Origin: Rotaria macrura
Taxonomy: Eukaryota > Rotifera > Eurotatoria > Philodinida > Philodinidae
Length of the DNA stretch: 64,000 nt
NCBI GenBank assembly: GCA_900239685.1
Contig: OENT01000195.1
Location: 1-64,000 of the forward strand
Reading direction: 5' to 3'
A program made the translations under genes and the position numbers. Positions within the stretch are counted from its first letter, which is position 1, and each line of letters starts with the position of its first letter. The notes under the pieces were generated by a model that did no database searches, had not been told where the DNA came from, and saw only the letters and a program-made list of their open reading frames with translations. Shown piece after piece: positions 52,428-64,000 of this stretch.

Positions 52428-55410
52428 ATGGATGATCAACAAATAAAACAACAACGTAAAAATCATATTCGTTCTATTATTAACTTCATGCAAGGAATAG
52501 CAATTACTCTTTTTGTATTTGCTGTCATAATTGCTACGTATTTGACAGTTCTATACCGAGCTCGTGTTGTACCACTCATAAATTATGCTATTGTCTTTGA
52601 CGCCGGGAGTTCACACACAGAAATGTTCGTCTATCATTGGCCAGCTGACAAATCAGATGGCTTAGGTACAACATCTTCTGTCAATCAATATTTCGTTTGT
52701 TCACTTTCAACAATCTATTATAATGATACAACGAAACCAGGCGATCTTATTAAACTTAAAGCTATATCGGACTTTGAGCAATATCTTGATGTATTAGATG
52801 ATTATTTTAAACCTTGTTTAAGTGAAGCCATAACACGAATACCATCAAATCGTCATAAATCATCACCAATTTTTCTTGGGGCAACAGCAGGTATGCGCCT
52901 ATCAAGAATACGTAATAAAACACGAGCGAATCAAGTCCTGGAAAAAATACGTGAAATATTTTCTAACAATCCATTCCAATTTGTCACTGCACGTCAAGTA
53001 AGTTTATCCATTTTCTTAATTGAATTCATACGAAATAGAATATACTATTCTATAAACAAACATTTGAAAGCTTTGAATTCTAATGTACAATATAGTTGTT
53101 TTCTTTTATCTATTTATATAATACCATTGTTCGTCAACAGGGAATATACACATACCATTATCATCAATAGGAAATGTAATTCTTTGATAGTATACATCGA
53201 TGATATAAACTAAGACAAGTTCTCGAATAAAATAGTTCGCATATGTGTATATAAATTATATGTCGGTAATTACAACAAGGTTTTGCTATGATCATATTTC
53301 TTCGTAAATATCATCATCGATTAGTAAATGAATGAGCTCAATTTTAATGAATGAATGAAAGAATAAATGGATAGATGCAAGTCTCGCGTCTATCTATTAG
53401 TGAAAGAAGTCTTTTGTTTTTTTCTTAGTGAAAAGCTCAAAAAAAAAAAGCTAATCGTATTATGATAGATAGATAGAAGAATGAAATTGGTTGATAACGT
53501 TCTAGATCAATGCTTCTCATATGCAACGAGTGCTAATATAAAAATTGCATTCAATTAGAACTCATGAGCATCAATGTATATAAAGAAGTACTCTTCTATG
53601 CATCGAAGCTAATCGATTCTAATTTAAAGCAATTTTTCTATTAATAATCTTACTATAGATATAAAACTTCATTAGAATGTAAGTAATCGACTTTACTCTC
53701 TCGTTCATAAATAGATTAGTTTTGACATTGCTCATGTGATTTGTCTATATGTGAATGAAGAAAGCATGAACGTGCTAGCTCAATCTCTTTAAATTCTGAT
53801 GTAATATATTGATTGTTTTGCTAAAATATAATGGAGAAATTATAAACATAGATAATGATGTTTCTGTCGATGACGAATAAAGACTCCGTATTGAAAATAT
53901 TCATCCTACAAGTGATAGCAATCGATCTATATTTACACATAGGTACGCATATTAACTGGTATCGAAGAAGCTATCGACGGTTGGATAACTACTAATATCC
54001 TATTAGAAAAATTTAAGCACCGTCATGAAAAAAAGAAGCTCTCAGGACAAACGACTGCAGCCGATGAATTCGATGCAGATATGGTCGGTGTCCTTGATTT
54101 GGGGGGTGCTTCAACTCAAGTAACATTTACTTGTGAGTTACATTTATGATTTCATTTACAATGAAAATTAAATACATAAATAATAATCAATCTATATCTC
54201 ATTCTTCTAGATACACATACGGCAAACGATGAACCAATTCCAAATGACTATACAACGAATATTACTTTATTCGATACAGCATATAATCCATATGCCCACA
54301 GTTATTTATGTTGGGGTAAAAATGAAGCATTTAAACGGCATCGAGCTCGTCTTTTTAATGCTGCACTCAATAGTCATCCAAAACTTGCCCAATCATCGAC
54401 ATCTATGATCGTACGTGATCCATGTTTACCTCGTGGTATTAACGATACAACGACATTGACTCACTTGTTTCGTTCATCGTGTACAGCTTATGAAAAACAA
54501 CAACATAATCATACTGTCAATACATCTTCGATTACATTTATTGGTTTTGGAAATGCTGAAAAATGTCGTCAACGTCTGAAAAATTTATTTGATGTTAAAA
54601 ATAATGATAAAATATCGAATTGTTCATTTAAACAAGAATATTGCACATTTGATCAAACATTTCAACCGAAACTACCAGACAAAATTAATTTTATTGGTCT
54701 TTCTGGTTATTACTATGTATTTAATAATTTAGCACATGGTACTTATAATATTTAGTGAAACAAAAGACAATCAATTACCAACTTTAAAATATTCTTTGTT
54801 GTAGGTCTGAAGAAACCAGCTGCATCATCAATCGAACGATACAAGATTAAAGATTTCTCTATAGAAGAAATACAACAACGTCTTTTTAATGTTGTAAGTA
54901 TCATAAGAATTACAAAATGATACTCGATGAGATCGTATCGAGAGAAAAAAAGTATGTATCTATAATTAATTATTCTAGTGTGAAACACCTTATTCAATAC
55001 TATATCAACAAGAATCGATGAATTCAGTTAATGAACCTCATAAGCGAGCTTTATGTTTCGATGCTTGGTATGTATGGCTTCTGTTAACACATGGTATTGG
55101 TTTTAGTGAAAAGGATTTAAACCGTGTTAGTTTTGCAAATACGTTCCCGACAGGTAAAGTTGGTTGGACACTTGGTTATATGATTAATCAAACAAATTAT
55201 ATTCCTGCTGAATATCGTGAAAAGCGTATTGAAAAAGGTCCATTTATTCGATGGATAACAGTATCAACAGTAGCTGCGCTAATAACATTTCTGTTTCTTA
55301 TATTTACATGTCAAAAATATGTACGCCATGCATTATGCAAACCAAAGAATCATTTGACAACAACAAATAAAGATGGTTATAGTCAACCACATGAACAATC
55401 AATGGCTTAA
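52428..55410 (+). CDS. ENTPD: Ecto-nucleoside triphosphate diphosphohydrolase (CD39 family)
   Basis: Five exons (52428-52997, 53943-54132, 54211-54738, 54805-54893, 54979-55410) join to 602 residues. Two membrane segments (about 22-43 and 551-570) bracket the ectodomain, as in cell-surface NTPDases 1/2/3/8. The apyrase conserved regions are visible: ACR1 VFDAGSSHT (56-64), ACR2 LGATAGMRL (150-158), ACR3 GIEEAIDGWIT (with the catalytic Glu), ACR4 GVLDLGGASTQ (239-249) and ACR5 VGWTLGYMI. The enzyme hydrolyses extracellular ATP/ADP to AMP with Ca or Mg and so ends purinergic signalling. Intron 1 is 945 bp, much longer than the others. I cannot assign one of the four surface paralogues. Confidence 0.93.
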
Positions 55411-55871
55411 TTAAAAATCAAAAATAAAGAAAAATCCCGGTATTCTCATTTTCTATATAATATGTGTATTTGCAAACAGTAGCGTCATCTTTGCATCAAA
55501 GTATTAATATCGAGCTTCATCTAAGTGTAAACATTATATTTGAGAAAGAAAAGCTTCTACAAAATTATATGCGTTTTGTGTGTACATAAACATATATATA
55601 TATATATATATACATGCACTGATGTTCATACTTGGATTTTTGTTTAAACTTAGATTAGCCTAGGCAAATTTCAGATTGAACAAATCCGAGAACATTGAGT
55701 AGCATAGATATAAATATATATATATTCACATGTGTTTTTGTTAGTTATAGTTTTGATGTTGTCAATTTGTCAATTTTTTTTTGTGTGTTTTGCACTGCTT
55801 TCAAGTTATATTTGGAAAACAACAGAAAAAAAAACCAGTGTTTTATTCTTTTCAAATGTCATTAGTTTTGG
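55411..55871. other. Convergent 3' intergenic region with TA repeats
   Basis: 461 bp between the NTPDase and MYG1 stop codons, with TA runs at about 55591-55611 and 55711-55724. No gene seen. Confidence 0.55.
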
Positions 55872-58738
55872 TTATTTTGTATTTGCTAATTGAAGTGAAC
55901 GTCGTGCCATAGCCAAGACACCATCATAAGTTGCATTGGCACCGATGAAGCCAGATGCATGTACAAATATACAACTTGGTATATCAGATTTCGTACTTAA
56001 TTCATCGTCACGTAAACCTTGCCATTCTTTAGGTAATGACAGACGATTTTCAAATGAGTTTTTATTCAATGGTACAGCTTGTATACGCCAAGTCTTATTT
56101 GCATCAGGATAGAGAACATATTTAATGCTATCACCGAGTATTTCTTTTCGTTCTTGTTCAATATCAAATAAATGATCACGCCATGGAAATGAACATTCAA
56201 ATACAAGAATGCTACCCGATGGATCAATCTAGAAATATACATAAATAAAATGTGTTTTTTCTTTCTTTCTTCTTCCATCAAATGAATATAGTATTGTTAC
56301 ATTGAAACGATTTGCAATAGCCTTTTCAAGTAAAGCTCGTGCTGGCCACCATTGATGAACATAATGATTGAATCTATCTAAGAATTCTTGTCCAATCATT
56401 TTCATAGCTTGTTTAAATCCTGTCTTAAAAAAAACAACAAAACAAAACAAAATTATTTTCAAAATAGTTTATATTAAATATCATGCGTTTCTCTTTTATG
56501 GATGTGAATATTTGTATACGATTGAATTTCGTGAAAACTTACATCTTCTTTCTCAAGAGGATTTGGATCATTCCATGTTGGATTGAAATAGCTAACACGT
56601 GAACTAAGATTTGAATGAATTTTATATCTAAATATTGATAATTACAAAAGAATAAAATAGATTTTTTTCCCCGAAGCAAAACAAATGTTTACTTCATATT
56701 TTCACCAATATCAATACCATTATCGATAGCATCGATTTCTTCTACGAATGATTCATATAATTTTTTAAATAGAATTTCAGTTAAATGATCTTTTATATTT
56801 TCATCGATGTCTTCGTTTTTTAGTAATTCTTTTATTATCTCCTGTCCATAATGAACATATATTAAACCGGCACTTGACAATTTGATTGTCCAAGGTTTAT
56901 CGGGTTGTAACGAATGAAACGTTTCAGTAAATGATCTATATTGATACGAAAGTGAATTCTTACGAAGAAAATATCTAGACATAAGTCAGAAATATATACT
57001 TTTGATGATGATCAAATCGTCTTTGTTCAGCATTGAAAATACCACCAACATCAACGACAGTATCACATTCAGCTAATATCTTGGGATCACGAGTTCTTTA
57101 AAATAGAAAATTTTCATTAATATTCAAAACATCCTATATGTTGTTACGATATAAATAGTGACCAGTAGAAATTCTCTTGGAGTAAAATGAAAAACAGGAT
57201 GTTACATTAGTTACTAATCATTAAAAAAAACCCTGAATTCTCTCCTTCATTGATAATATACTTATTTTTTATTATCTTTCTAATTGACTCTTGTGCGAAG
57301 TTCAAATAAGAAAAAACTCACATATGATAGTGAGATATTCTTCTTATATGATCTATGGAAGTGTTCGAACAAGATCTATCGTAAGTATAAACAGAATAAC
57401 AGTACAACTCTTGCACGACATATTACAGCTTGTTATCATTTATCAATAATGCTCTGATGTGGTCGATAATATGTACAGAGAAAAATCTTCTCAAGCTATC
57501 TGTCAAGTTCGTGATTGATTGTCGGTACCAACTGTCATCGTCTTTATCGTGTCTATCGTAAAATAAAGAATGGCTTGCTAGACAGAAAGAGAGAGAGCAC
57601 AAAGCTTCAGTTTCAATGCTTTTAAACACTTATCAAATCATCTACTAAAATACATCATAATTTTACTTGATATCGTCAAAGCTAACTCTTCATCTATTCT
57701 TTACAAAACATACATGTATAGTCCACATTCAACAAAAGATTTACGAAAAGATTTATCATAAAAAGTGAGAACTTCTATTCTTCGAGATTTATTGTTGATA
57801 AATATTACATTTACGATTATGACATCGCCATAGTATGGACCAGGTCGTACAATATGTAATGTCAGACTTTGTACTCAAATAGTGACAGTAAAGATATGTT
57901 AAAGATTCTTGTAAACAAAAGAAAATATTAGTTATGATAAATGTTTTATTATTCGGATGGTTTTCGTTGTCATTGATGGATTCGATATTTTCAGAAGAGT
58001 TAAAACTCTTTTCTTCAATTAAAAAACAACTCATTGTCTTGCGCTCTAAACGAATTGCAAGTTAAGTTCATAGCAAAGTATTTCTTTTTCCTATCATGTT
58101 TGTAATGAAAAACTTAAATAAAATGATTCTAATTTAATTCAAAACTGTGTAAGGAATGAAATCGATATCAATTTCCATTGATTTTTAATAATCTTTCTTT
58201 TTCATTAGTATGATACTTTAACATTGATTCTATTTCTTCGAAATCTCATCTACTGATAGAATCACTATTCGTTTGAGCAGAGATAATACAAACATTAATA
58301 TTACAAGAACTTCATCCTACTATGAACATCTCATGTAGTATCCGAATCTTTCCATCTATTGTCTGCATATTCTCGTACACATTTTCTGTCTCGACATCAA
58401 TAACATTATTCTCGAGTTTTCTAGAATTATGTCAACGCTCGGAAGTACTAGTGTTTGGTTTTCGTTGATACTAGTAAAGACTTGAATGTCGACATCATTC
58501 CCTGTATTGATGATAGTCAGTCAAAGTTTGTTTACTTGGTTAATTACAACAACGAAATATTTTCTTTTCATTTTCTTGAAAAAAAAATTAAACATATGTT
58601 CTAAATGATTGAAACTAACCTGACAATTTCTGCATCAGCATAACGAGGTAAAGTTTTCAACAAAAAACAAGCAAATATTTCATCACAATGAAAATGTCCA
58701 TTGTGTGTACCAATCTTGATCGTACTGACACTTGTCAT
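55872..58738 (-). CDS. MYG1: MYG1 exonuclease (UPF0160 / DHH-like)
   Basis: Six minus-strand exons (58620-58738, 57000-57095, 56693-56935, 56543-56627, 56301-56423, 55872-56228) give 340 residues (human 376). Motifs in order: [11 protein letters not shown] (metal-binding start), [26 protein letters not shown] (DHH), [33 protein letters not shown], and the end [24 protein letters not shown]1 is a 3'-5' RNA exonuclease that acts in the nucleolus and mitochondria and links ribosome and mitochondrial translation. No long mitochondrial presequence is seen before the conserved start. Intron 1 is 1,524 bp. Exon 3 was placed at 56935 because the nearer acceptor would leave a 25-bp intron, and because the chosen join gives HHQKSFTETF as in the family. 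Confidence 0.92.
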
Positions 58739-59279
58739 TGTTCGTCGAAAAATGTGGAAACGTCTGATTATTGATATCATCGGAAGTAATAAACAAAATT
58801 CTTTAATTATACCAAGAACGAAAAAAATAACAAGTAAAATAGATAATTAAATTCATTTGTTTTAATCATTTCTAGTCTAGACTTGGAACAATTCATAACG
58901 AACCTATTAGAAGTGAATACTATGTCTCAATTTCAATAATTTCTTTAAATCATAGATATTTCATGGTGTACACATCAACCATCAAAAGAATATATCACAC
59001 GCGACTGATTAACTAGAGAAAAGGGTTTTATTCTTGAATGTCTTCTATTTTGAAGTAAATTTTCTTCAAACTTCTGAGATTTTAAAAAACAAAAGTGAAC
59101 ATAGTTGAGACCATCGCAAAAGTCCAATTTCTTGGTTGAAATGAATGAATATGACTTTTTCAAAAATTTGAAATCTCTTGAATACTGAACGAATAGAAGA
59201 TTGAATAACTTATCCTAATCTCAATAGAACGTCGAATCTGTTATGCTTTTCCATATTTTAGAATTATATGTAGCATCTA
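58739..59279. other. Intergenic, upstream of MYG1
   Basis: 541 bp; the MYG1 promoter should lie here. Nothing else recognised. Confidence 0.45.
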
Positions 59280-59281
59280 TA

Positions 59282-60038
59282 CGGCTTGTCCAAGCGTAAC
59301 GCTGTGATATTTTGGCAATGTTTTTTTGAAATATCTCGAGAATAGTGATAGGTAGAAAGTTCATTATAACACCATCGGACGCAGCTCGACGACTTATATC
59401 TACATTATAAAGCTGATACGTTTTGGTTGAACTCTGTAGTTTATAGAAATGGTTTATAGTCATGTAACACTGACACAGAAGTACCCTAAATTTACAGCGC
59501 TCTGAATCAATTTTCAAGAAAAGATTCCTCTAACTCTCGTTATTCATATAAAAAATGGAGAAAAGAAAACGTAACGCTGTGACACTCGTTTTTGTAGATC
59601 AATTTTAGGTCACTTAACGTGCTCAGATCTATTCAAATTTTACAGCAATCGGTCTATTTTCTACATATAACCTCTGTTCAAAAAATCAAGTAGTTACGGC
59701 GAAGCGGAACATCATTATTAGTACGGAAAGTTGAAAAATTTTCAACAATGTTAAATTTGTCTTCGAGAGTGAAAGCTAAAAATAAATGCGCTATTTTGTA
59801 GACACATAAATTCTGTATCGAATGGTACGATCATCTTGCTAAAGAAACTAAAAATACTATTTTTCAAAACTTTAAAACGCCGTTTGGGTTGCCGAAATGC
59901 GATTTTTTCCAAGAAAGAATATTAAATTCGCAATCAACGTAAAAACCTACATCAAATGATGTGTCGAGATCGGTCCATCAGGAGAAAAAAATTTTCAAAA
60001 ACATCACCAGCGTAGTAGCGCGTTACGTGGACAAGCCG
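59282..60038. mobile_element. TA-flanked inverted-repeat DNA element, 757 bp
   Basis: The left end CGGCTTGTCCAAGCGTAACG (59282 on) and the reverse complement of the right end, CGGCTTGTCCACGTAACGCG (60038 inward), form terminal inverted repeats of about 20 bp. Similarity continues more weakly inward (TGTGAT...TTTTTTGAAA). Both ends are flanked by TA (59280-59281 and 60039-60040). An internal copy of CGTAACGCTGTGA occurs near 59570. A 98-codon minus-strand frame overlaps the left end but has no transposase motif. This suits a non-autonomous element of a TA-targeting superfamily (Tc1/mariner-like); the family name is inference. Confidence 0.7.
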
Positions 60039-60167
60039 TATACTTAACCTTTTCCAGCCGGCTCCCAGAAAAAAACGTTCTCCTGTATACTTTTTGCTGC
60101 TCTACCACGTAGATACGAAAGTTGCATTTTCGGAATCAAAAATTGTTTCCGTAGCCAATGTCTGTAA

Positions 60168-60734
60168 GTTGCCATTTGGTAACAGCCGCCCGTAACGAGT
60201 TAAAATTGTTGGAAAATTCATTTTTTCAGTTCGATCATTCAAATGCAATATTCTGTGTCTTTTCGTTTATTCATAAAGTTTATACATGAAAGAAATGATT
60301 GCCAGTGTATATATAGTGCTTTTGCACGGCTTTTTCCAACTTGAAATACACTTTGTCACAGAAAAATTCAAGTGCTATTTACTTCAGGATGTAATGGCAA
60401 GATGAAGTTTGGTGTTTTTTTTAATGTTAGGATAAACGTTGGCATACATTCTTCCTCCCTCCTCACTCACATCCACATTCCAATCAATTATGACTTATGT
60501 ATACCATTTGTGCAGAATTACCACTCTCGTGTAGCAGAATTTTTCTACGAAAAAGTATATTTCAAGTTGGAAAAGTCGTGTAAAAGCGCTAATACACTGG
60601 CAATCATTTCTTTCATGTATAAACTTTATGAATAAACGAAAAGACACACAATATTGCATTTGAATGATCGAACTGAAAAAATGAATTTTCCAACAATTTT
60701 GACCCGTTACGGCTGGTTGTTACCAAATGGTAAC
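60168..60734. mobile_element. Foldback element with about 200-bp inverted arms
   Basis: The left arm (about 60168-60369) and right arm (about 60537-60734) are reverse complements with roughly 10% differences, around a 167-bp spacer. Termini are GTTGCCATTTGGTAAC and GTTACCAAATGGTAAC. A shared internal landmark is CATTCAAATGCAATATT. No coding capacity and no clear target duplication. It lies 130 bp from the TA-flanked element and shares CGTAACG motifs with it, so the two may be related or nested. Confidence 0.72.
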
Positions 60735-61907
60735 ATCTATAACATTTATTGCCTGGATTTAATGATAAAACCTTCCTGATATTGCAGGGAAGAATATATC
60801 TAAAACGTAAAATTTACAGCTAATGACTACCGGTATTGAATGAGTTTCTTGTTCACGAGAGATTGATTTTTATGATTGACTGGCTTCTATAGATAGATAC
60901 AGTCATATTCTCAGCGTAAAGTTCCTTTTTGTGCTGAACACCATGAATATATTCAGAAATGTGTCGCAGTAATCATTGAATTTTAAAAAATTTCTATATC
61001 TTTACTGCAAGTAAGTCATTCTGGAAATATTGACAATATCCAGTCGAAAAGAGTTAAAGAAATCATTGAAATTGGAAGTGAATACATGAATTTTGTTTAC
61101 TCGTTAGTTGTAAATCTGATGAGACTAGATTCATGTAAATTATAATCAGTTACGAATATATTGAATAGAATTTTAACAAGTAGTTGATTGTTTCTCAAGC
61201 ACGGTACATTCATTGAATAATATCAGAAATAGTCAATAATCTATCTTGATCGTGATTTTTTGACTACGTTCGAATTTTCTCAGTACTCTGATATGAAAAC
61301 TTTGTTTCGACCAAAAGGAAAACAACTAGTCTTCTAATAGTGGTGAGCTATAACGAGTGAAACTCCTTTTCAAAGTATTCATAGTACATTTGGATATACA
61401 TGGTAAATCTCATTCAGATTGATTTTGAACCGTTCATATATCATTTGGAGAGACTTTTTCAGATGAAAATTAGGGTAAAAATACGAAAGATTTAGAATCT
61501 TTATGTTCCTACACCTTCTATTTATTTATTTACTTAGTTATCTGTATTTTTTTTTATTGTCGTTGTTTTTCACCCGTCTGACACAGTAAAGAAGAGAAGA
61601 AGAAGAAGAAGAAAAAAAAATGAGGAAAAAAAGGCAAACAAAATGAGTAACAGAGACAAAAATGAACAACAACAAATACATGATGAACTGCTGTGAGCGG
61701 CTAAAGAGAAATGGAAATGAAAGAAAGAAAAGTCTATCACGAACACAAATGAACAAACACAAAAAAAAACTTGGTTTCTTTCTTCTATCATCACAATATA
61801 CACAACCATAATGAAATAATACGATGTATGTTTTAGAATGATTGCATACATCAAAAATAAAAGATATAAACATAAGCCTTTCATCAATATTCTTTTTTTT
61901 AGTTGAT
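60735..61907. other. Intergenic, no supported gene
   Basis: The long minus-strand frames at 61538-61924 are Phe/Ser/Leu-rich readings of a purine-rich tract (61590-61630, GAAGAAGAAG) and are not believable proteins. Nothing else recognised. Confidence 0.5.
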
Positions 61908-64000
61908 TTAATTTTGTTCATCATCGATTATTGCATAATCATCACTAACAAGATCGACCGCATCGCGAAGTGATTCCATGGTTTCCTTTGAAGAAAAAAA
62001 ATAATAATAAGTTTTCACTTTTCATCTTATACATATATATATATATAAATATATATAAAATAGACAAGAAAAGAAATGACAGGTAATGATATTTATGTAA
62101 TCAATATATGTTGAGAGATTCTCCTCATTTACTATGCTCGCATACCTGAATAGCTAGAATAAATGATGTGGCAGAATTGTCGACAGATGATGTCTCTATG
62201 CGGATGACATTAACGCATGAAGACTATACTAAGGAGAAGCAAAAAGTCAATGAAATCGAACAAAAATTATAACAACGTAATGCATGCGATCAGTAGTTTA
62301 GAGTTAAGAGGAGTTCAATTGAATTTTTGAATGATGAACTAAATAAGAATGTGACGTTTCATTCAAATGTTCATTGGCGATGTCATAGTCTTTAAAAGAA
62401 ATATATTCACGTTGTTCCTCTTGTTTGCAAAAAGATCATTAATAGAATTTTTCAAGAGAGAGAGAGTCAAGTAAAAGAAAAGATAAATCGAATGTAGGTA
62501 CCCAATGTTATGTATTAGTCAATGTTTGATTTTTATAAGATAAACAAATTTTCTACATCATTCGTCAAAAAGATACTCTTCAAGCTCTCTAGATCATCAA
62601 TACAGTCTTAGAATATGTTAAAAACGTATCACTTTTCATTTCATTCCATTCTACTTCAACGAATATGTTAAATAGAAAAATAACATAGAAGAAAACTGTA
62701 GTGCACAATTTCTTTAGAAATCATGTATGAAACATACATATATTTTCCTCCGTCATTATTCTTCTATTGCAAAAGATATCAAATGAAAAATTTCTACAAG
62801 ATCATAGTTTTTGTTGTTCAAAAATATCACACGAACATGATGTCTTCTTTTTACATATATTTGTGTATGAATTTAAATCGATAGGGAAAATCAAAGATGC
62901 GTCTCTTTAGAACATTCGCCAACAATTCGATTTTAAAGGTATGCTTTTAAAATGTTCTAGAACAGGATTGATCTTACTGTTGAGGATACGTTCTAAGTTT
63001 ATCAAACAACTTGTTATTCGACACCATACAGTTCACACAAGTTAACTTATGCTATGTATAAGTTGTAGAAAGTTCAATTATGCATTTCATCCATCAATTC
63101 TCTTGTATCTTTATTTACATATAACCTGAAATAACACTCATCATAGCATTCATACATCACTAGCATCTAGATGAAAAGTAAAGATTAGATTCTGAAGTGC
63201 ATTGATACTTTTAGAAATGTTATCTATGTATCGGATCACTTTTGACTATAGTCCTATGGTTACTATGAGAAACGAGTTGACTCAAGAATTAACACTGACT
63301 AGGTTTTCATTCGAACAAAAAATTTGATTTGACAATTCAGTAAAGAGTTGTGTAACGTGATAATTAATATTCACATGTATTTTAAAGACTTTTTCATCGC
63401 ATTAAATTCAAAAATTTAATTCTTCTCCAACAATGTTTTCTATGATAAAAACGATAGCATACCCTATCAATATCGTCTACCAAATCTATAGCAGACACAG
63501 CATCATTAGTTGTTGTTGCTGATTTTGATGTAACTGTTTCAACAGACGTTGCTGGTATATCAGGTACGTATGTAATCGGTTCCGATAGAGATATGTCTAA
63601 GAATAATATTTAAATATGAAATGGATTTTAGTCGACATTTGTTCATAAGAATACATACTATTGGTTTTTGTTTCTGATTTCACATCTTTACTCTCATCAT
63701 CACTGACTAATACAATATCATCATCATCATCATTATCATCTTTATTATTGTTGGCAGCATTATTTTTCGATGATACTTGACCATTGCCAACTAATGGTTT
63801 ATTGATATTATTTTTTAAATCACCATTCAATTGGCCTGCATGAAATATGGGATGATGTATATTATGTGAGAAATCTGCTGACATTGGATTCAATGATGAT
63901 GGATGATGACCAAAATGATTTTGACGACGAAATTTTTTATGTAAATTATCGTTCATAGTTTGAAGAAATGCATCAGAATGTGGATCACGAACACCAAGTA
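61908..64000 (-). CDS. 3' part of an unknown gene with acidic SIM/LIR-like motifs (cut by window edge)
   Basis: Four minus-strand exons can be chained in frame: 63659-64000 (continues off the right edge), 63463-63596, 62146-62223 and 61908-61985, ending in TAA at 61908-61910. The visible protein is low-complexity: Asn/His-rich, then a run of Asp. Three short motifs recur: DDIVLVSDDE, AIDLVDDID and AVDLVSDDYAIIDDE. These resemble SUMO-interacting motifs (hydrophobic core followed by acidic residues), and the last also contains Y-x-x-I inside acidic residues, as in an LC3-interacting region. I do not recognise the family, and its N-terminal part is outside the window. The 62146-62223 exon uses the second of two close acceptors because only that keeps the frame open. 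Confidence 0.6.

Noticed and set aside
56936..56982. MYG1 exon 3 starting at the acceptor near 56978
   Set aside because: This would leave a 25-bp intron and insert residues absent in the family; the acceptor at 56936-56937 gives a normal 64-bp intron and the HHQ-SFTET join.
61538..61924. Phe/Leu-rich minus-strand proteins
   Set aside because: They are translations of a GAA/A-rich tract; the last exon of the edge gene overlaps only the far end in another frame.

Overview
This is an AT-rich animal nuclear contig with dense, intron-rich genes and mostly short (40-80 bp) GT-AG introns. The best guess for the source is a bdelloid rotifer (Adineta/Rotaria type). Reasons: an NHL-repeat gene remnant of the kind that is hugely expanded in bdelloids, splice-acceptor sequences abutting start codons (consistent with spliced-leader trans-splicing), small introns, and a deep metazoan gene set. 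No bacterial operons, rRNA, tRNA or CRISPR were seen. Exon structures were built by hand from reading frame, splice signals and remembered family sequence. Every spliced gene called at high confidence closes in frame.

Layout. 1-7.1 kb: repeats, an NHL-repeat pseudogene (minus strand) and a 425-bp foldback transposon with a TA duplication. 7.1-8.9 kb: a small membrane-protein exon and an arrestin-domain gene that lacks an ATG. 11.9-16.4 kb: ITFG1/TIP (16 exons). 17.2-19.7 kb: an unrecognised two-exon gene. 19.8-28.6 kb (plus): a tight head-to-tail run of TPD52-like, PET100, TPGS2, ataxin-3 and DCAF17, the best operon candidate in the window. 29.7-31.2 kb (minus): a 149-residue calmodulin-like protein. 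33.9-40.4 kb (minus): an ORP9-type oxysterol-binding protein with 22 exons and a foldback element in intron 18. 42.0-43.4 kb (minus): ribokinase. 43.8-44.7 kb (minus): ARF1-class GTPase. 44.7-52.4 kb: 7.75 kb with no recognisable gene. 52.4-55.4 kb (plus): cell-surface NTPDase. 55.9-58.7 kb (minus): MYG1 nuclease. 59.3-60.7 kb: two inverted-repeat elements. 61.9-64.0 kb (minus, cut by the window edge): the 3' part of an unknown gene with repeated acidic SIM/LIR-like motifs.

The genes do not form one pathway. Most are housekeeping: membrane traffic and lipid transfer (ARF, ORP9, TPD52), mitochondria (PET100, MYG1), ubiquitin (ataxin-3, DCAF17), tubulin modification (TPGS2), nucleotide and sugar metabolism (NTPDase, ribokinase) and adhesion (ITFG1). 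No clear new defence or biosynthetic system is visible. The most interesting items are the candidate trans-spliced operon, the three foldback/TA-flanked elements, the unrecognised gene at 17.2-19.7 kb, and the repeated-motif tail at the right edge.
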